A model generated the notes under the pieces. It saw only the letters and a list, made by a program, of their open reading frames with translations. It was not told the DNA's origin and ran no database searches. This document shows, in pieces, positions 22,637 through 29,998 of a DNA stretch of 64,000 bases. Location: contig JAGWHB010000003.1 of assembly GCA_028867035.1 (NCBI GenBank), positions 304,960 to 368,959 of the forward strand. Reading direction: 5' to 3'. Both the position numbers and the translations under genes were made by a program. The stretch's first letter is position 1. Every line of letters begins with the position of its first letter. This stretch comes from Nitrososphaerota archaeon (GTDB lineage Archaea; Thermoproteota; Nitrososphaeria; Nitrososphaerales; Gagatemarchaeaceae).

Positions 22637-23212
22637 ATGGTACCCCCGGCAATGAGCCAGAAAATGGCACTGCAACCGATGCCATCGTTCAGAGCCGGCA
22701 TGAGGAAGCTGTGGAGTGATCACGTCATATGGACGCGGCAGTACATAGTCTCGGCCGTAGCTGACCTGCCCGACGCCAACGCGGCCGCCGGGCGCCTGTT
22801 GAAAAACCAAGAGCATATCGGAAATGCAATCGTCCCATTCTACGGAGAAGCAGCTGGGACAGCCCTAACCAACCTGCTCAAGCAGCACATTTCGATCGCC
22901 GTCGACCTTGTGGCGGCAGCGAAGGCGCAAGATCAATCCAAGTTCGCCCAAGAAGACCAAAAGTGGGCCAAGAACGCGGAAGAGATAGCGACATTCCTCA
23001 GCGGAGCCAACCCCAACTGGACCAAGGCAGATCTTATCGACCTCCTTGGGCAGCACCTTTCACTCACCAAAGCAGAAACGGTCGCGAGACTCACCAAGAA
23101 CTGGGAGGACGACGTGAAGGCCTTCGACGACATCTTCACTGAGATCCTGACGGTGTCCGATGCACTCTCTGACGGCATCATCAAACAATTCCCACAGCAC
23201 TTCCAGAAGTAA
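22637..23212 (+). CDS. Uncharacterised all-helical protein (bacterial-type family)
   Basis: A 191-residue helical-bundle protein. The core from MRKLWSDHVIWTRQYIVSAV through NAIVPFYGEAAGTALTNLLK, ADLVAAAKAQD and LSDGIIKQFPQHF matches a family common in bacteria and usually annotated without reliable function. Conserved His residues (DHVIW, KQHISIA, GQHLSLT) at regular spacing in helices would suit metal or haem binding, as in hemerythrin-like bundles, but that is speculation. First gene of the operon facing the SufR-like regulator. The next gene starts 6 bases downstream. Confidence 0.78.
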   Translation: MVPPAMSQKMALQPMPSFRAGMRKLWSDHVIWTRQYIVSAVADLPDANAAAGRLLKNQEHIGNAIVPFYGEAAGTALTNLLKQHISIAVDLVAAAKAQDQSKFAQEDQKWAKNAEEIATFLSGANPNWTKADLIDLLGQHLSLTKAETVARLTKNWEDDVKAFDDIFTEILTVSDALSDGIIKQFPQHFQK

Positions 23213-23218
23213 GGTCAA

Positions 23219-23755
23219 ATGATGGCTAGTACAGCGGTCCTTGGAGAAAAGGGGCCGTCCTTCGAGAATCTGCGAGGAGTCGACGGAAAGAACTACTCGC
23301 TCTCGTCGTTCGACGACAAGCAGATTCTTGTCTTTGTTTTCATGGGGAATGGCTGCCCCACATGCAAAGCCACCGAGGAGAGGCTAATTGCGATTCAGAA
23401 AGACTACTCAGAGAGCGGTGTTCAGGTCGTGTTGGTCAACTCCAACAACGCCTCGATATCTCCTCCTGACAGCATCGAAGACATGACGAAAAGAGCTCGG
23501 CAGAACCGGTACACCTTCCCCTACCTTAAGGACGAAGGTGCGACGCTGGCAAGGGATTTCGGTGCACGGACCACTCCTCACGCCTTCATTCTCGACAAAG
23601 ACCGCAGGCTTAGGTATGTTGGAAGAGTGGACAACGCCAGACAAAAGCAGCTGGTAACGATCAACGACGTGAGGAACGCCTTGGACGAACTGATGAGAGG
23701 CGGAGAGGTCAGGATGAAGGAGACCGACTCGTTTGGCTGCAGCATAGTCTGGTGA
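23219..23755 (+). CDS. Thioredoxin-fold redoxin with CPTC active site
   Basis: A 178-residue AhpC/TSA-type redoxin. The active site is NGCPTCKATEERL (Cys-Pro-Thr-Cys), with cis-Pro in RTTPHAFILD and a lone C-terminal Cys in FGCSIVW, a tail seen in a redoxin subgroup. No signal peptide is evident, so it should act in the cytoplasm as thiol reductase or peroxidase. It follows the helical protein by 6 bases. Its TGA stop is followed, in the same frame and without a canonical start codon, by the DUF2182 membrane protein. Confidence 0.9.
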   Translation: MMASTAVLGEKGPSFENLRGVDGKNYSLSSFDDKQILVFVFMGNGCPTCKATEERLIAIQKDYSESGVQVVLVNSNNASISPPDSIEDMTKRARQNRYTFPYLKDEGATLARDFGARTTPHAFILDKDRRLRYVGRVDNARQKQLVTINDVRNALDELMRGGEVRMKETDSFGCSIVW

Positions 23756-23761
23756 GAGAAT

Positions 23762-24559
23762 CTGGCCCTTCTGACAAGTTCTTCGTTCACGAGGCCCCTT
23801 TCCGTTATTGCCAGGGATAGAATTGCTCTTTCGATATGGGGGACAGCCACCGGGTCTTGGCTAGTTCTTCTCATCTGGTCCGAGTCCCCCTACTCAGCCT
23901 ATCTGGGGCATGGCGAGCTTGGGGATGTCTCCGCCGCGGTTCAGCTCATTCCTCTGGTATCGTTCTTCGTCCTAGGTTGGTCGCTTATGGTACTTGCGAT
24001 GACGCTCCCCACCGTGCTTCCGTTGGTCAATGAGTACCGCCGCAGAGCCGTACCTTCATCCGCGAGCCGATCTCTGACGACGGCCATGGTCGCAGGGGCC
24101 GTTGGTTTGTGGGTTCCCTTCGGAATCGCAATGTACTTCGTGGACCTGGGTATCCACAGAGCCGCCGACCTCCCGCCCCTTCAAGGGAACACGTGGGTCT
24201 TGGGCTTTTCATCTCTGGCGCTGGCCGGAATCTATCAATTCACTAGTACAAAGTCTCAATTCCTGAACGACTGCTGTTATCCCAGCGACTTCGTCCAGTC
24301 GCGTTGGCGAAGGAGCCTGACATTCAGAGGAGCCATTCGGACTGGGCTGGCCTATGGCAAAGCGTCCATGGGTTCGCATTGGGCGCTAATGCTGCTCATG
24401 TTCTCATTGGCGCTAGAGAGCTTCCCATTGATGCTGTTATTTGGTTTGGCAATGGCGGTCGAACATCAATCGAGGCTTGGACCGAAGGCACGACTCCCGA
24501 CAGGCGCTGTAATTCTAGCGTTAGCGTTATACATTGGAGCCACTAGCATAGGGATCTGA
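23762..24559 (+). CDS. DUF2182 integral membrane protein (start codon uncertain)
   Basis: A membrane protein of about 265 residues matching DUF2182, a family of predicted metal-binding membrane proteins. The hallmark LMVLAMTLPTVLPLV is present, followed by several helices and a C-terminal GKASMGSHWALMLLMF block. The frame opens right after the redoxin TGA and contains no ATG, GTG or TTG until the ATG at 23987, which would cut off the first two helices (ALSIWGTATGSWLVLLIW, LIPLVSFFVLGW). Initiation at CTG (23762 or 23771), a sequencing slip or readthrough are the options; 23762 is provisional. Third gene of the redox operon. Confidence 0.75.
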   Translation: MALLTSSSFTRPLSVIARDRIALSIWGTATGSWLVLLIWSESPYSAYLGHGELGDVSAAVQLIPLVSFFVLGWSLMVLAMTLPTVLPLVNEYRRRAVPSSASRSLTTAMVAGAVGLWVPFGIAMYFVDLGIHRAADLPPLQGNTWVLGFSSLALAGIYQFTSTKSQFLNDCCYPSDFVQSRWRRSLTFRGAIRTGLAYGKASMGSHWALMLLMFSLALESFPLMLLFGLAMAVEHQSRLGPKARLPTGAVILALALYIGATSIGI

Positions 24560-24567
24560 GATTCGAG

Positions 24568-24876
24568 TTGCCTGAATCAATCATCATTGGCAAAGTAGAT
24601 GAGATCCCACCGGGAAAGGTGAAGGGCTTTAGCAAAAGAGGAATAAGATTCCTGGTTGCCAACATCGATGGGGCATTCTACGCAATTGGTTCCACGTGTA
24701 CGCATGCTGGTGGTCCACTCGAAAAGGGGGTTTTGGAAGGCAATGTGATAACCTGTCCCTGGCATGGTTCCAGGTTCGACGCTGCCACTGGAAAGGTTGT
24801 TAGTGGGCCAGCATCGAACCCTGAACCAACGTACAAAGTCACCATGAGTGGGAAGGACCTCATCATCGAAATGTAA
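24568..24876 (+). CDS. Rieske-type [2Fe-2S] ferredoxin
   Basis: A 102-residue soluble Rieske ferredoxin. Both cluster-binding boxes are intact: CTHAGGPLEKG (Cys-X-His) and CPWHGSRFDAATG (Cys-X2-His), followed by the usual GPAS..P and a final strand. It should shuttle electrons to an oxygenase or reductase; no oxygenase subunit is adjacent. TTG start at 24568, 8 bases after the DUF2182 stop, so it is probably the last gene of the operon under the SufR-like regulator. The mix of redoxin, Rieske protein and Fe-S regulator points to oxidative or iron stress. Confidence 0.93.
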   Translation: MPESIIIGKVDEIPPGKVKGFSKRGIRFLVANIDGAFYAIGSTCTHAGGPLEKGVLEGNVITCPWHGSRFDAATGKVVSGPASNPEPTYKVTMSGKDLIIEM

Positions 24877-24931
24877 GTCGCGAGTACGACTCACTAAAGG
24901 ACTACAGAACGAAGCCGGGCAAGTGACCTGG

Positions 24932-25183
24932 CTAGTCTTTCATTTTGCCTTCCTGAAGAAGGTCTATCTGTGTCTGCCTTACTTCCTTGTAGAGGTTGCA
25001 CCAGTCGCGGCCGGAGACGACAAGCTCGTACCCTTTCAGCTTCGGCTCGACGCAGAAGCCCCTTTCAAGGAGGTCAGCGTTCAGGGCATCATTTGGCCTA
25101 AACCAGACGCAGGACAGGCAATTCTCGGACTGCCAAGTTATCCTCTTCAGACTGTTCTGTAACTGTCGCTCTCCATCTGTCAT
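24932..25183 (-). CDS. Small cysteine-containing hypothetical protein
   Basis: An 83-residue frame with protein-like composition: ITWQSENCLSCVWFRPNDAL, FCVEPKLKGYELVVSGRDW and CNLYKEVRQTQIDLL. The CLSC pair and two later Cys residues could hold a metal, but the spacing (C-X2-C, then single Cys) fits no zinc family I know. It is convergent with the redox operon. ATG start at 25181-25183. A distant inverted pair GAGTCGCC/GGCGACTC (25235 and 25321) lies upstream with no obvious meaning. Confidence 0.5.
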   Translation of the reverse strand: MTDGERQLQNSLKRITWQSENCLSCVWFRPNDALNADLLERGFCVEPKLKGYELVVSGRDWCNLYKEVRQTQIDLLQEGKMKD

Positions 25184-25401
25184 GGGCGTACCCCGGCCAG
25201 TGACAGAAATTAAGCATGACTGGGCAGATTAGGCGAGTCGCCAAACAGCCGGAAGTACCGTCAGGCCTCAACCGGTCAAGCCGGTCGATTGCTGCCGCAG
25301 ACGGGTATTCCACTAGGTTCGGCGACTCCCCACGAATTTAGCCCGAATAAACGACGCTCAAACGGTAAAAGTTCCTGTTAGGGGCGAAGCCACGAAGAAG
25401 C

Positions 25402-26289
25402 ATGACACTCTGGAGGGAAACCAGTAAATACAATCCTAAAATCGCGCAATCCATGCCCGCAGAGAAGAAGGCGTTCGATTTCGTCAGGATAGACATGCCC
25501 CCCAAGAAGCCGAGGGAGGTGGGGGTGGTCGAAATGAGGGGACCCTACTACACCTCCATCAGCTATGGCTACCTCAAGGACCTCCTGGACGACTGGAACG
25601 ATTACGTAGACGGATACAAGTTCGCCGGCGGGTCCATGAGGCTCCTCGCGAGGAGCAGAGTGAGGGAAATCATCGGAACATGCCACGAGCACGACCTTTA
25701 CGTGTCGACCGGCGGGTTCGTTGAACGGGTGATAGTCCAAGGAAAATCGGCCGTCGACCAGTATCTCAACGAGTGCAAGAAGCTGGGGTTCGATGTTGTC
25801 GAGGTGTCGAGCGGCCTCGCACCCATCCCCCTCAAGGACAAATTGGAAATTGTCAAACGCGTTCAAAGGCTGGGAATGACCCCCAAGCCCGAAGTCTCGA
25901 TGATGATCGGTGCGGGGGCTGGCACCCACATAGCAGGCTATGATGAGGCTATGAAGATGAGAAACTTCGATGAATTCTCGGACGAGGTCCAAGAGCACCT
26001 GAAGGCCGGCGCCAAGATGATTATGGTGGAGTCGGAGGGGCTAACAGAAGACATCCCGCCGGAGAAATGGCGGAAGGACGTGATTAAGAGGCTCGTGGAC
26101 AAGTTCGGCTACAAAGTGTTCATGTTTGAGGCGTCGGACCCTCCAGTCTTCAAATGGTACCTGACAACGTTAGGGCGCGATGTCAATCTGTTTATCGACC
26201 ACTCCCAAGTCGTCGAGTTCGCGGCCTGGCGGACCCGGCTCTGGGGCGACAATGAGATTTGGAAAGGGAAGAAGATCGAATACTCTTGA
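25402..26289 (+). CDS. Phosphosulfolactate synthase-like protein (ComA family)
   Basis: A 295-residue TIM-barrel protein of the ComA/HSA32 family. ComA adds sulfite to phosphoenolpyruvate in methanogen coenzyme M synthesis. Family blocks are GPYYTSISYGYLKDLLDDW, YVDGYKFAGGSMRLL, STGGFVERVIVQGKSAVDQY, GFDVVEVSSGLAPIPL and MIMVESEGLTED, with the conserved Lys in YKFAGGS. No other coenzyme M genes are visible, so it may have a different role, as assumed for many non-methanogen homologues. ATG start at 25402. It is followed by the PrpD-like gene and both lie in the R7-R8 block. Confidence 0.88.
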   Translation: MTLWRETSKYNPKIAQSMPAEKKAFDFVRIDMPPKKPREVGVVEMRGPYYTSISYGYLKDLLDDWNDYVDGYKFAGGSMRLLARSRVREIIGTCHEHDLYVSTGGFVERVIVQGKSAVDQYLNECKKLGFDVVEVSSGLAPIPLKDKLEIVKRVQRLGMTPKPEVSMMIGAGAGTHIAGYDEAMKMRNFDEFSDEVQEHLKAGAKMIMVESEGLTEDIPPEKWRKDVIKRLVDKFGYKVFMFEASDPPVFKWYLTTLGRDVNLFIDHSQVVEFAAWRTRLWGDNEIWKGKKIEYS

Positions 26290-26341
26290 TTCAGTAGTTG
26301 GCCCGGCGAACATGGGAGAAGGAGTCTGAAAGGATTAACCA

Positions 26342-27745
26342 ATGACCCTAGTCGAGGAGATGGCTGAATTTGTTTCATACACTTCGTACAAGACTCTCTC
26401 CAGCAAAGCCGTCCTTCAACTGAAGATCAGGGTTCTGGACGCCATCGGCTGCGCGATAGGCGCTCTGTCGGCAGGCCCTGTGGTCAGGATCCGTGCTCTC
26501 GAAGAGGGCTTCGGGGGCTCACCTCTCTGCACCCTGATAGGGGATGGGAAGACGAGCCCAGACAGGGCCGCGCTTTACAACGGGGCTCTCATCAGGTACC
26601 TCGACTTCAACGACAGCTTCCTCGCGAAGGGCGAGACCTGCCATCCCAGCGACAATGTCGCCCCTGTGCTCGCCGCCTCTGAATACTCGGGGGCCTCCGG
26701 CAAAGACTTCCTCACAGCGCTGGCGGTGGCCTATCAGGTCCAGTGCAGGATGAGCGAAGTCGCGCCCGTGAGAGCGAAGGGGTTCGACCACTCGACCCAG
26801 GGGGCCTACGCAGTGGCTGCGGGCGCCTCACGGGCCCTTTCCCTCAGCCCCACAAGAACTGCCAATGCGATTGCCATCGCAGGCGCCGGGCTCAACGCCC
26901 TAAGAGTGACGCGGACAGGAAGGCTCTCGAACTGGAAGGGGCTCGCCTACCCGTTCGTGTCGTTCGGCGCGTTGACGGCTGTCTTCATGGCCGCGAAAGG
27001 GATCACAGGCCCCTTGGAGGTCTTCGAGGGGAACAAGGGGTTCATGGACTCCATCGCCGGCAAGTTCGAGATTGACTGGAAACGGGAGAACCTCGAAGCC
27101 GTCACCCGAACTATAGTGAAGAAGTACAACGCCGAGGTCCACTCTCAGTCCGCCATAGAGTGCATCTTGGCCCTGCAGGCGGAGTCAGGGTTCAAGGCCG
27201 AGGACGTCGAATCAATCGATTTGAGAATCTTCGACGTGGCCTACAACATCATAGGTGGCGGCGAGGAGGGGAACAAGAAGCTGGTAGAGACCAAGGAGCA
27301 AGCGGACCACAGCCTTCCATACATTCTCTCAGCGGCCCTCCTAGATGGCGAGGTCACGCCGCGCCAGTACCTGTCAAGAAGAATCATCAGAGGGGACGTC
27401 CAGTCCCTCCTCAGAAAGGTCAACGTCCGCCCCGATGAGCAACTCAGCTCTATGTTCCCGAATGCCATGCCTTGCGTGGTAACCGTCCGTCTGAAGGATG
27501 GGAACTCGCTCGAGAGATCTGCGGATGACTACGAAGGTTTCTTCACCCGGCCCATGAGTTGGGACCGAGCTGTCGAGAAGTTCCACGGCCTGACGTCCTC
27601 CCGTGTCCCTGAAGACCTGAGGATGAAGATCGAAGGCGCTGTAAGACGATTAGACCAGATAGGAATCAAGGAACTGACCTCACTTCTCGGCAGAGTGGGC
27701 AAGAAAAAGAGGGCTGACCAACGACATCATGCGACACTCGTCTAG
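26342..27745 (+). CDS. MmgE/PrpD family protein (2-methylcitrate dehydratase-like)
   Basis: A 467-residue MmgE/PrpD protein. Typical are ALIRYLDFNDSFLAKGETCH near residue 85, HPSDNVAPVLAA, RAKGFDHSTQGAYAVAAGA, and the C-terminal half with HSLPYILSAALLDG. PrpD dehydrates 2-methylcitrate to methylaconitate in propionate breakdown; some relatives (cis-aconitate decarboxylase, iminodisuccinate epimerase) act on other acids. A (methyl)citrate synthase and methylisocitrate lyase lie 34 kb away at 61-63 kb, which favours a methylcitrate role. It is in the accessory region, 52 bases after the ComA-like gene and just before R8. Confidence 0.88.
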   Translation: MTLVEEMAEFVSYTSYKTLSSKAVLQLKIRVLDAIGCAIGALSAGPVVRIRALEEGFGGSPLCTLIGDGKTSPDRAALYNGALIRYLDFNDSFLAKGETCHPSDNVAPVLAASEYSGASGKDFLTALAVAYQVQCRMSEVAPVRAKGFDHSTQGAYAVAAGASRALSLSPTRTANAIAIAGAGLNALRVTRTGRLSNWKGLAYPFVSFGALTAVFMAAKGITGPLEVFEGNKGFMDSIAGKFEIDWKRENLEAVTRTIVKKYNAEVHSQSAIECILALQAESGFKAEDVESIDLRIFDVAYNIIGGGEEGNKKLVETKEQADHSLPYILSAALLDGEVTPRQYLSRRIIRGDVQSLLRKVNVRPDEQLSSMFPNAMPCVVTVRLKDGNSLERSADDYEGFFTRPMSWDRAVEKFHGLTSSRVPEDLRMKIEGAVRRLDQIGIKELTSLLGRVGKKKRADQRHHATLV

Positions 27746-27867
27746 TGTACTATCTGCTGTCGTCGGGACTCCGATTAGAGTGATTTCGCATGCGCGTTAA
27801 CCAATTTGAGCGTAGTGCTGCATGAGCATGGGGCTACCCTGCAAAGCCGCTCTCGTCAGTGAGGATT

Positions 27868-27992
27868 CGCTTAAGAAATTAAGCGGGTCCCGTCGGGCCC
27901 GCAAACCTCAATATGAACTCTGTTTGACCGAAGGAGGCCAGAATCAAGCTATTAGCTAGTTCGGGGACCCGGGCGGAAATCCCGGCGACCGC
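27868..27992 (+). repeat. Composite repeat: hairpin, tRNA-Lys tail R8 and second-tRNA tail S4
   Basis: A perfect hairpin CGCTTAA-GAAA-TTAAGCG (27868-27885) precedes the core GTCCCGTCGGGCCCGC (27887-27902). The shared stretch AATATGAACTCTGTTTGACC and CAAGCTATTAGCTAGTTC leads to S4, CCCGGGCGGAAATCCCGGCG plus ACCGC, ending at 27992. From the R core on, it matches 18931-19035 almost throughout. Confidence 0.85.
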
Positions 27993-28040
27993 GAGTCTGT
28001 TTCATACAACCCCCGACTCACCCGCTGTTTATGATAGAAT

Positions 28041-28970
28041 CTAGCGATAAAGCTCAGTCGAGAGGTACTTGAACCCAGTATCGACCGCCAGGGTTACGAC
28101 ATTCCTCCCAGTGCCGAGCGTCTTCGATGCCTCTAGAGCTCCCATGACGTTTGCCCCAGTAGACGTTCCAGCAAAGATTCCTTCCTGGAGTGACAGTTTC
28201 CTAGCCATGGCCTTTGCGTCTGCTTCCTTGACGGTGAGCACTTTGTCGTAGAGCTCTCGACGCAGCAGAGGAGGCACAAACCCCAAGCCGATTCCTTCGA
28301 TATCGTGAGTGCCGGGGGAGCCAGTCGAAATGACAGGCGATTCTGCAGGCTCGATGAGCAAAACCTTCGTTTCAGGGTTGCGGGCTTTGAGCGTCTCAGC
28401 AACGCCCATCGCACATCCTGCCGTCCCGACCGCCACCACAAATGCGTCCACCTTCCCGTCCAACTGCTCAAGTATCTCTTCGCCCAACCTATTGTATCCC
28501 CGCAAAGCATGTCTGTTGTAGAATTGGTTGGTCCGGTAAGTGTTTGATTCCTTCCCCAGCTCTTCTACCTTCGCTCTCATCCTCGGGATCAAATCAGGCG
28601 TGACTTTCCCCCCGTTGCTCGGCACAATAGTCAAATCAGCCCCAAATGCTTTCATGGTGTTCCTCTTCTCTTCAGAAACGGCGTCTGTGGTGACTATTTT
28701 CAGTTTGTAACCCTTGACTGAGCACACAAATGCTAGCGATGAACCTGTATTCCCTCCTGTATATTCGATGATCGTATAGCCAGGCTTCAGAAGCCCTTCT
28801 CTTTCTGCTCCCTCTACCATCGCGACTGCCATCCTGTCCTTGTAACTGCCCGTAGGATTGCAGTACTCGAGTTTGATGTAGACGTCTGAAGCTGAGCCTG
28901 GTATTACCCTGTTCAGCTTCACCAAGGGGGTATCCCCTATCGCTTCAAGGGCACTTCTATTGAAATCCAA
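28041..28970 (-). CDS. Cysteine synthase (O-acetylserine sulfhydrylase family)
   Basis: A 309-residue PLP enzyme of fold type II that makes cysteine from an activated serine and sulfide. Hallmarks are GDTPLVKLNRV, the PLP lysine in NPTGSYKDRMA, the substrate loop EYTGGNTGSSLA, the phosphate-binding GTAGCAMG and AGTSTGANV near the C-terminus. I start at TTG 28968-28970 because GGAGGAG lies just upstream and LDFNRSALEAIGDTP then begins the protein; the longer frame adds 68 unrelated residues. It lies between R8/S4 and S5 and is a single-gene block on the minus strand. Confidence 0.93.
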   Translation of the reverse strand: MDFNRSALEAIGDTPLVKLNRVIPGSASDVYIKLEYCNPTGSYKDRMAVAMVEGAEREGLLKPGYTIIEYTGGNTGSSLAFVCSVKGYKLKIVTTDAVSEEKRNTMKAFGADLTIVPSNGGKVTPDLIPRMRAKVEELGKESNTYRTNQFYNRHALRGYNRLGEEILEQLDGKVDAFVVAVGTAGCAMGVAETLKARNPETKVLLIEPAESPVISTGSPGTHDIEGIGLGFVPPLLRRELYDKVLTVKEADAKAMARKLSLQEGIFAGTSTGANVMGALEASKTLGTGRNVVTLAVDTGFKYLSTELYR

Positions 28971-29100
28971 TAGGACTCTCCTCCAAACACACAAACATGC
29001 CCGCAGGTAGAGGAGATATGAGATTTGAACCCTCGTGTGAACAATCTTCTTGATTGAGATGATGCAATAGGGAATCGCCGACCTACACATGGTTCCGAAG

Positions 29101-29133
29101 TTCGGAGGCCCAAATGGAAATCCCAACGACCGC
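29101..29133 (+). repeat. Second-tRNA 3'-end repeat S5 (degenerate)
   Basis: TTCGGAGGCCCAAATGGAAA followed by TCCCAACGACCGC. It ends like S1-S4 in ACGACCGC or CGACCGC but the T-stem is partly lost. It separates the cysteine synthase from the RHH-RelE pair. Confidence 0.6.
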
Positions 29134-29177
29134 ACCAGCGGGAAGCTTAAATACAAGTCTGGAGTGTATGACAAGTA

Positions 29178-29387
29178 ATGAGCGAAGCAGTTTCCGTTCG
29201 GCTTCCTGAGGACATTGCCAAGCGCTTGGACGAGTTGTCCAAGTCGCTCGACCGCCCAAAGACATACATCGTAACCAAGGCGCTCAGGGAATACCTAGAG
29301 GAATATGAGGACTACCTGATTGCGTTGCATCGGCTGCACGACAAAGACGATAGAATGGTTTCTGAGAAAGAACTAGCCAAGGCTTGA
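29178..29387 (+). CDS. Ribbon-helix-helix antitoxin
   Basis: A 69-residue RHH protein: ribbon SEAVSVRLPEDIAKRLDEL, second helix DRPKTYIVTKALREYLEEY, and an acidic-to-basic C-terminal tail. ATG start. A TATA-like GCTTAAATAC lies about 30 bases upstream, and ACAAGT is repeated on both sides of the likely transcription start. Its stop overlaps the toxin start (TTGA). Antidote and autorepressor of the next gene. Confidence 0.9.
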   Translation: MSEAVSVRLPEDIAKRLDELSKSLDRPKTYIVTKALREYLEEYEDYLIALHRLHDKDDRMVSEKELAKA

Positions 29388-29635
29388 CAAGTAAGATTCT
29401 CTACAAGTCGTCTGTACGCCACGACCTCAAGAAGATTGCGCTAGGAGACCAGGAAAGGATCCTTCATCAGATAAAAGTCACCCTGGGAGGAAACCCGAGG
29501 AGTGGGGACCAGCTGCACGGCGATTTCGAGGGACTCTTCAAGCTCAGAGTGGGAGACTATCGGGTCATCTACGCCTTGGTTGGACAGGACGTGTTAGTGC
29601 TCAGAATCAGACACGGGAGTAAGGCCTATGCCTGA
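29384..29635 (+). CDS. RelE-type toxin
   Basis: An 83-residue RelE toxin: LYKSSVRHDLKKIALGDQER, the central GLFKLRVGDYRVIYALVG and a C-terminal VLRIRHGSKAYA with Arg and His positions typical of the ribosome-dependent ribonucleases. TTG start at 29384 overlaps the antitoxin stop. Repeat R9 starts 10 bases downstream, so this module ends an array block, as at 13.8 and 21.7 kb. Confidence 0.93.
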   Translation: MTSKILYKSSVRHDLKKIALGDQERILHQIKVTLGGNPRSGDQLHGDFEGLFKLRVGDYRVIYALVGQDVLVLRIRHGSKAYA

Positions 29636-29644
29636 GCATCTCCA

Positions 29645-29697
29645 GAGTTCGGGTCCAGTTCTAGCACGGCATGCCGAGTGGGTCCCGTCGGGCCCGC
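29645..29697 (+). repeat. tRNA-Lys 3'-end repeat R9
   Basis: GAGTTCGGGTCCAGTTCTAG (29645-29664) and the core GTCCCGTCGGGCCCGC (29682-29697). Nearly identical in layout to R6. It is the last clear copy of the tRNA-Lys tail in the window and marks the probable right end of the well-preserved array. Confidence 0.85.
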
Positions 29698-29770
29698 GCT
29701 CGTCATTGTCCCCCTGAACCTCTTTAGCCCTCACTGAAGGGAGTCCCGCCGGAGTTGAGCCCTTGAATTG

Positions 29771-29947
29771 GTGATTATCACTACCGACAAAGCGATCTTG
29801 ATAATAGTCGTCACCGCCATTGTGATCGTCCTAGCCTACGTCTTTCGCTTCGGGCTATTCGCCCGACGAAAGCGAACTGGAACAAGCTCCAAGAGTCAGC
29901 AGAGCCCTTCGGGCTCCAACTGGGTCGCTCCGCACGAAGCGATATGA
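29771..29947 (+). CDS. Small single-pass membrane protein, 58 residues
   Basis: Starts at GTG 29771 (or the TTG just before). One hydrophobic helix (KAILIIVVTAIVIVLAYVF, about residues 7-25) is followed by RFGLFARRKR and a Ser-rich tail, so the N-terminus should face outside by the positive-inside rule. No family recognised. It lies 51 bases upstream of the ABC transporter genes on the same strand and may be cotranscribed with them. Confidence 0.6.
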   Translation: MIITTDKAILIIVVTAIVIVLAYVFRFGLFARRKRTGTSSKSQQSPSGSNWVAPHEAI

Positions 29948-29998
29948 AGGGGCTGTTTCGCTCGACAAAGAGGAAGCGGCCAATCGGCGAGGCTCACC

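Noticed and set aside
25235-25328. GAGTCGCC/GGCGACTC inverted pair as a tRNA or riboswitch
   Set aside because: Arms are 78 bases apart, the acceptor match is imperfect and no anticodon arm fits between.
25378-25998. 206-codon minus-strand frame opposite the ComA-like gene
   Set aside because: Antisense shadow of a recognised enzyme gene; no family similarity.
5081-29697. CRISPR array interpretation of the evenly styled repeats
   Set aside because: Spacings are 20 bases to 6 kb, repeats are tRNA tails and no cas genes are present.
5081-29697. Classic integron
   Set aside because: No IntI-type integrase or attI-like site; the repeats are tRNA 3' ends, which points to tRNA-targeting recombination.
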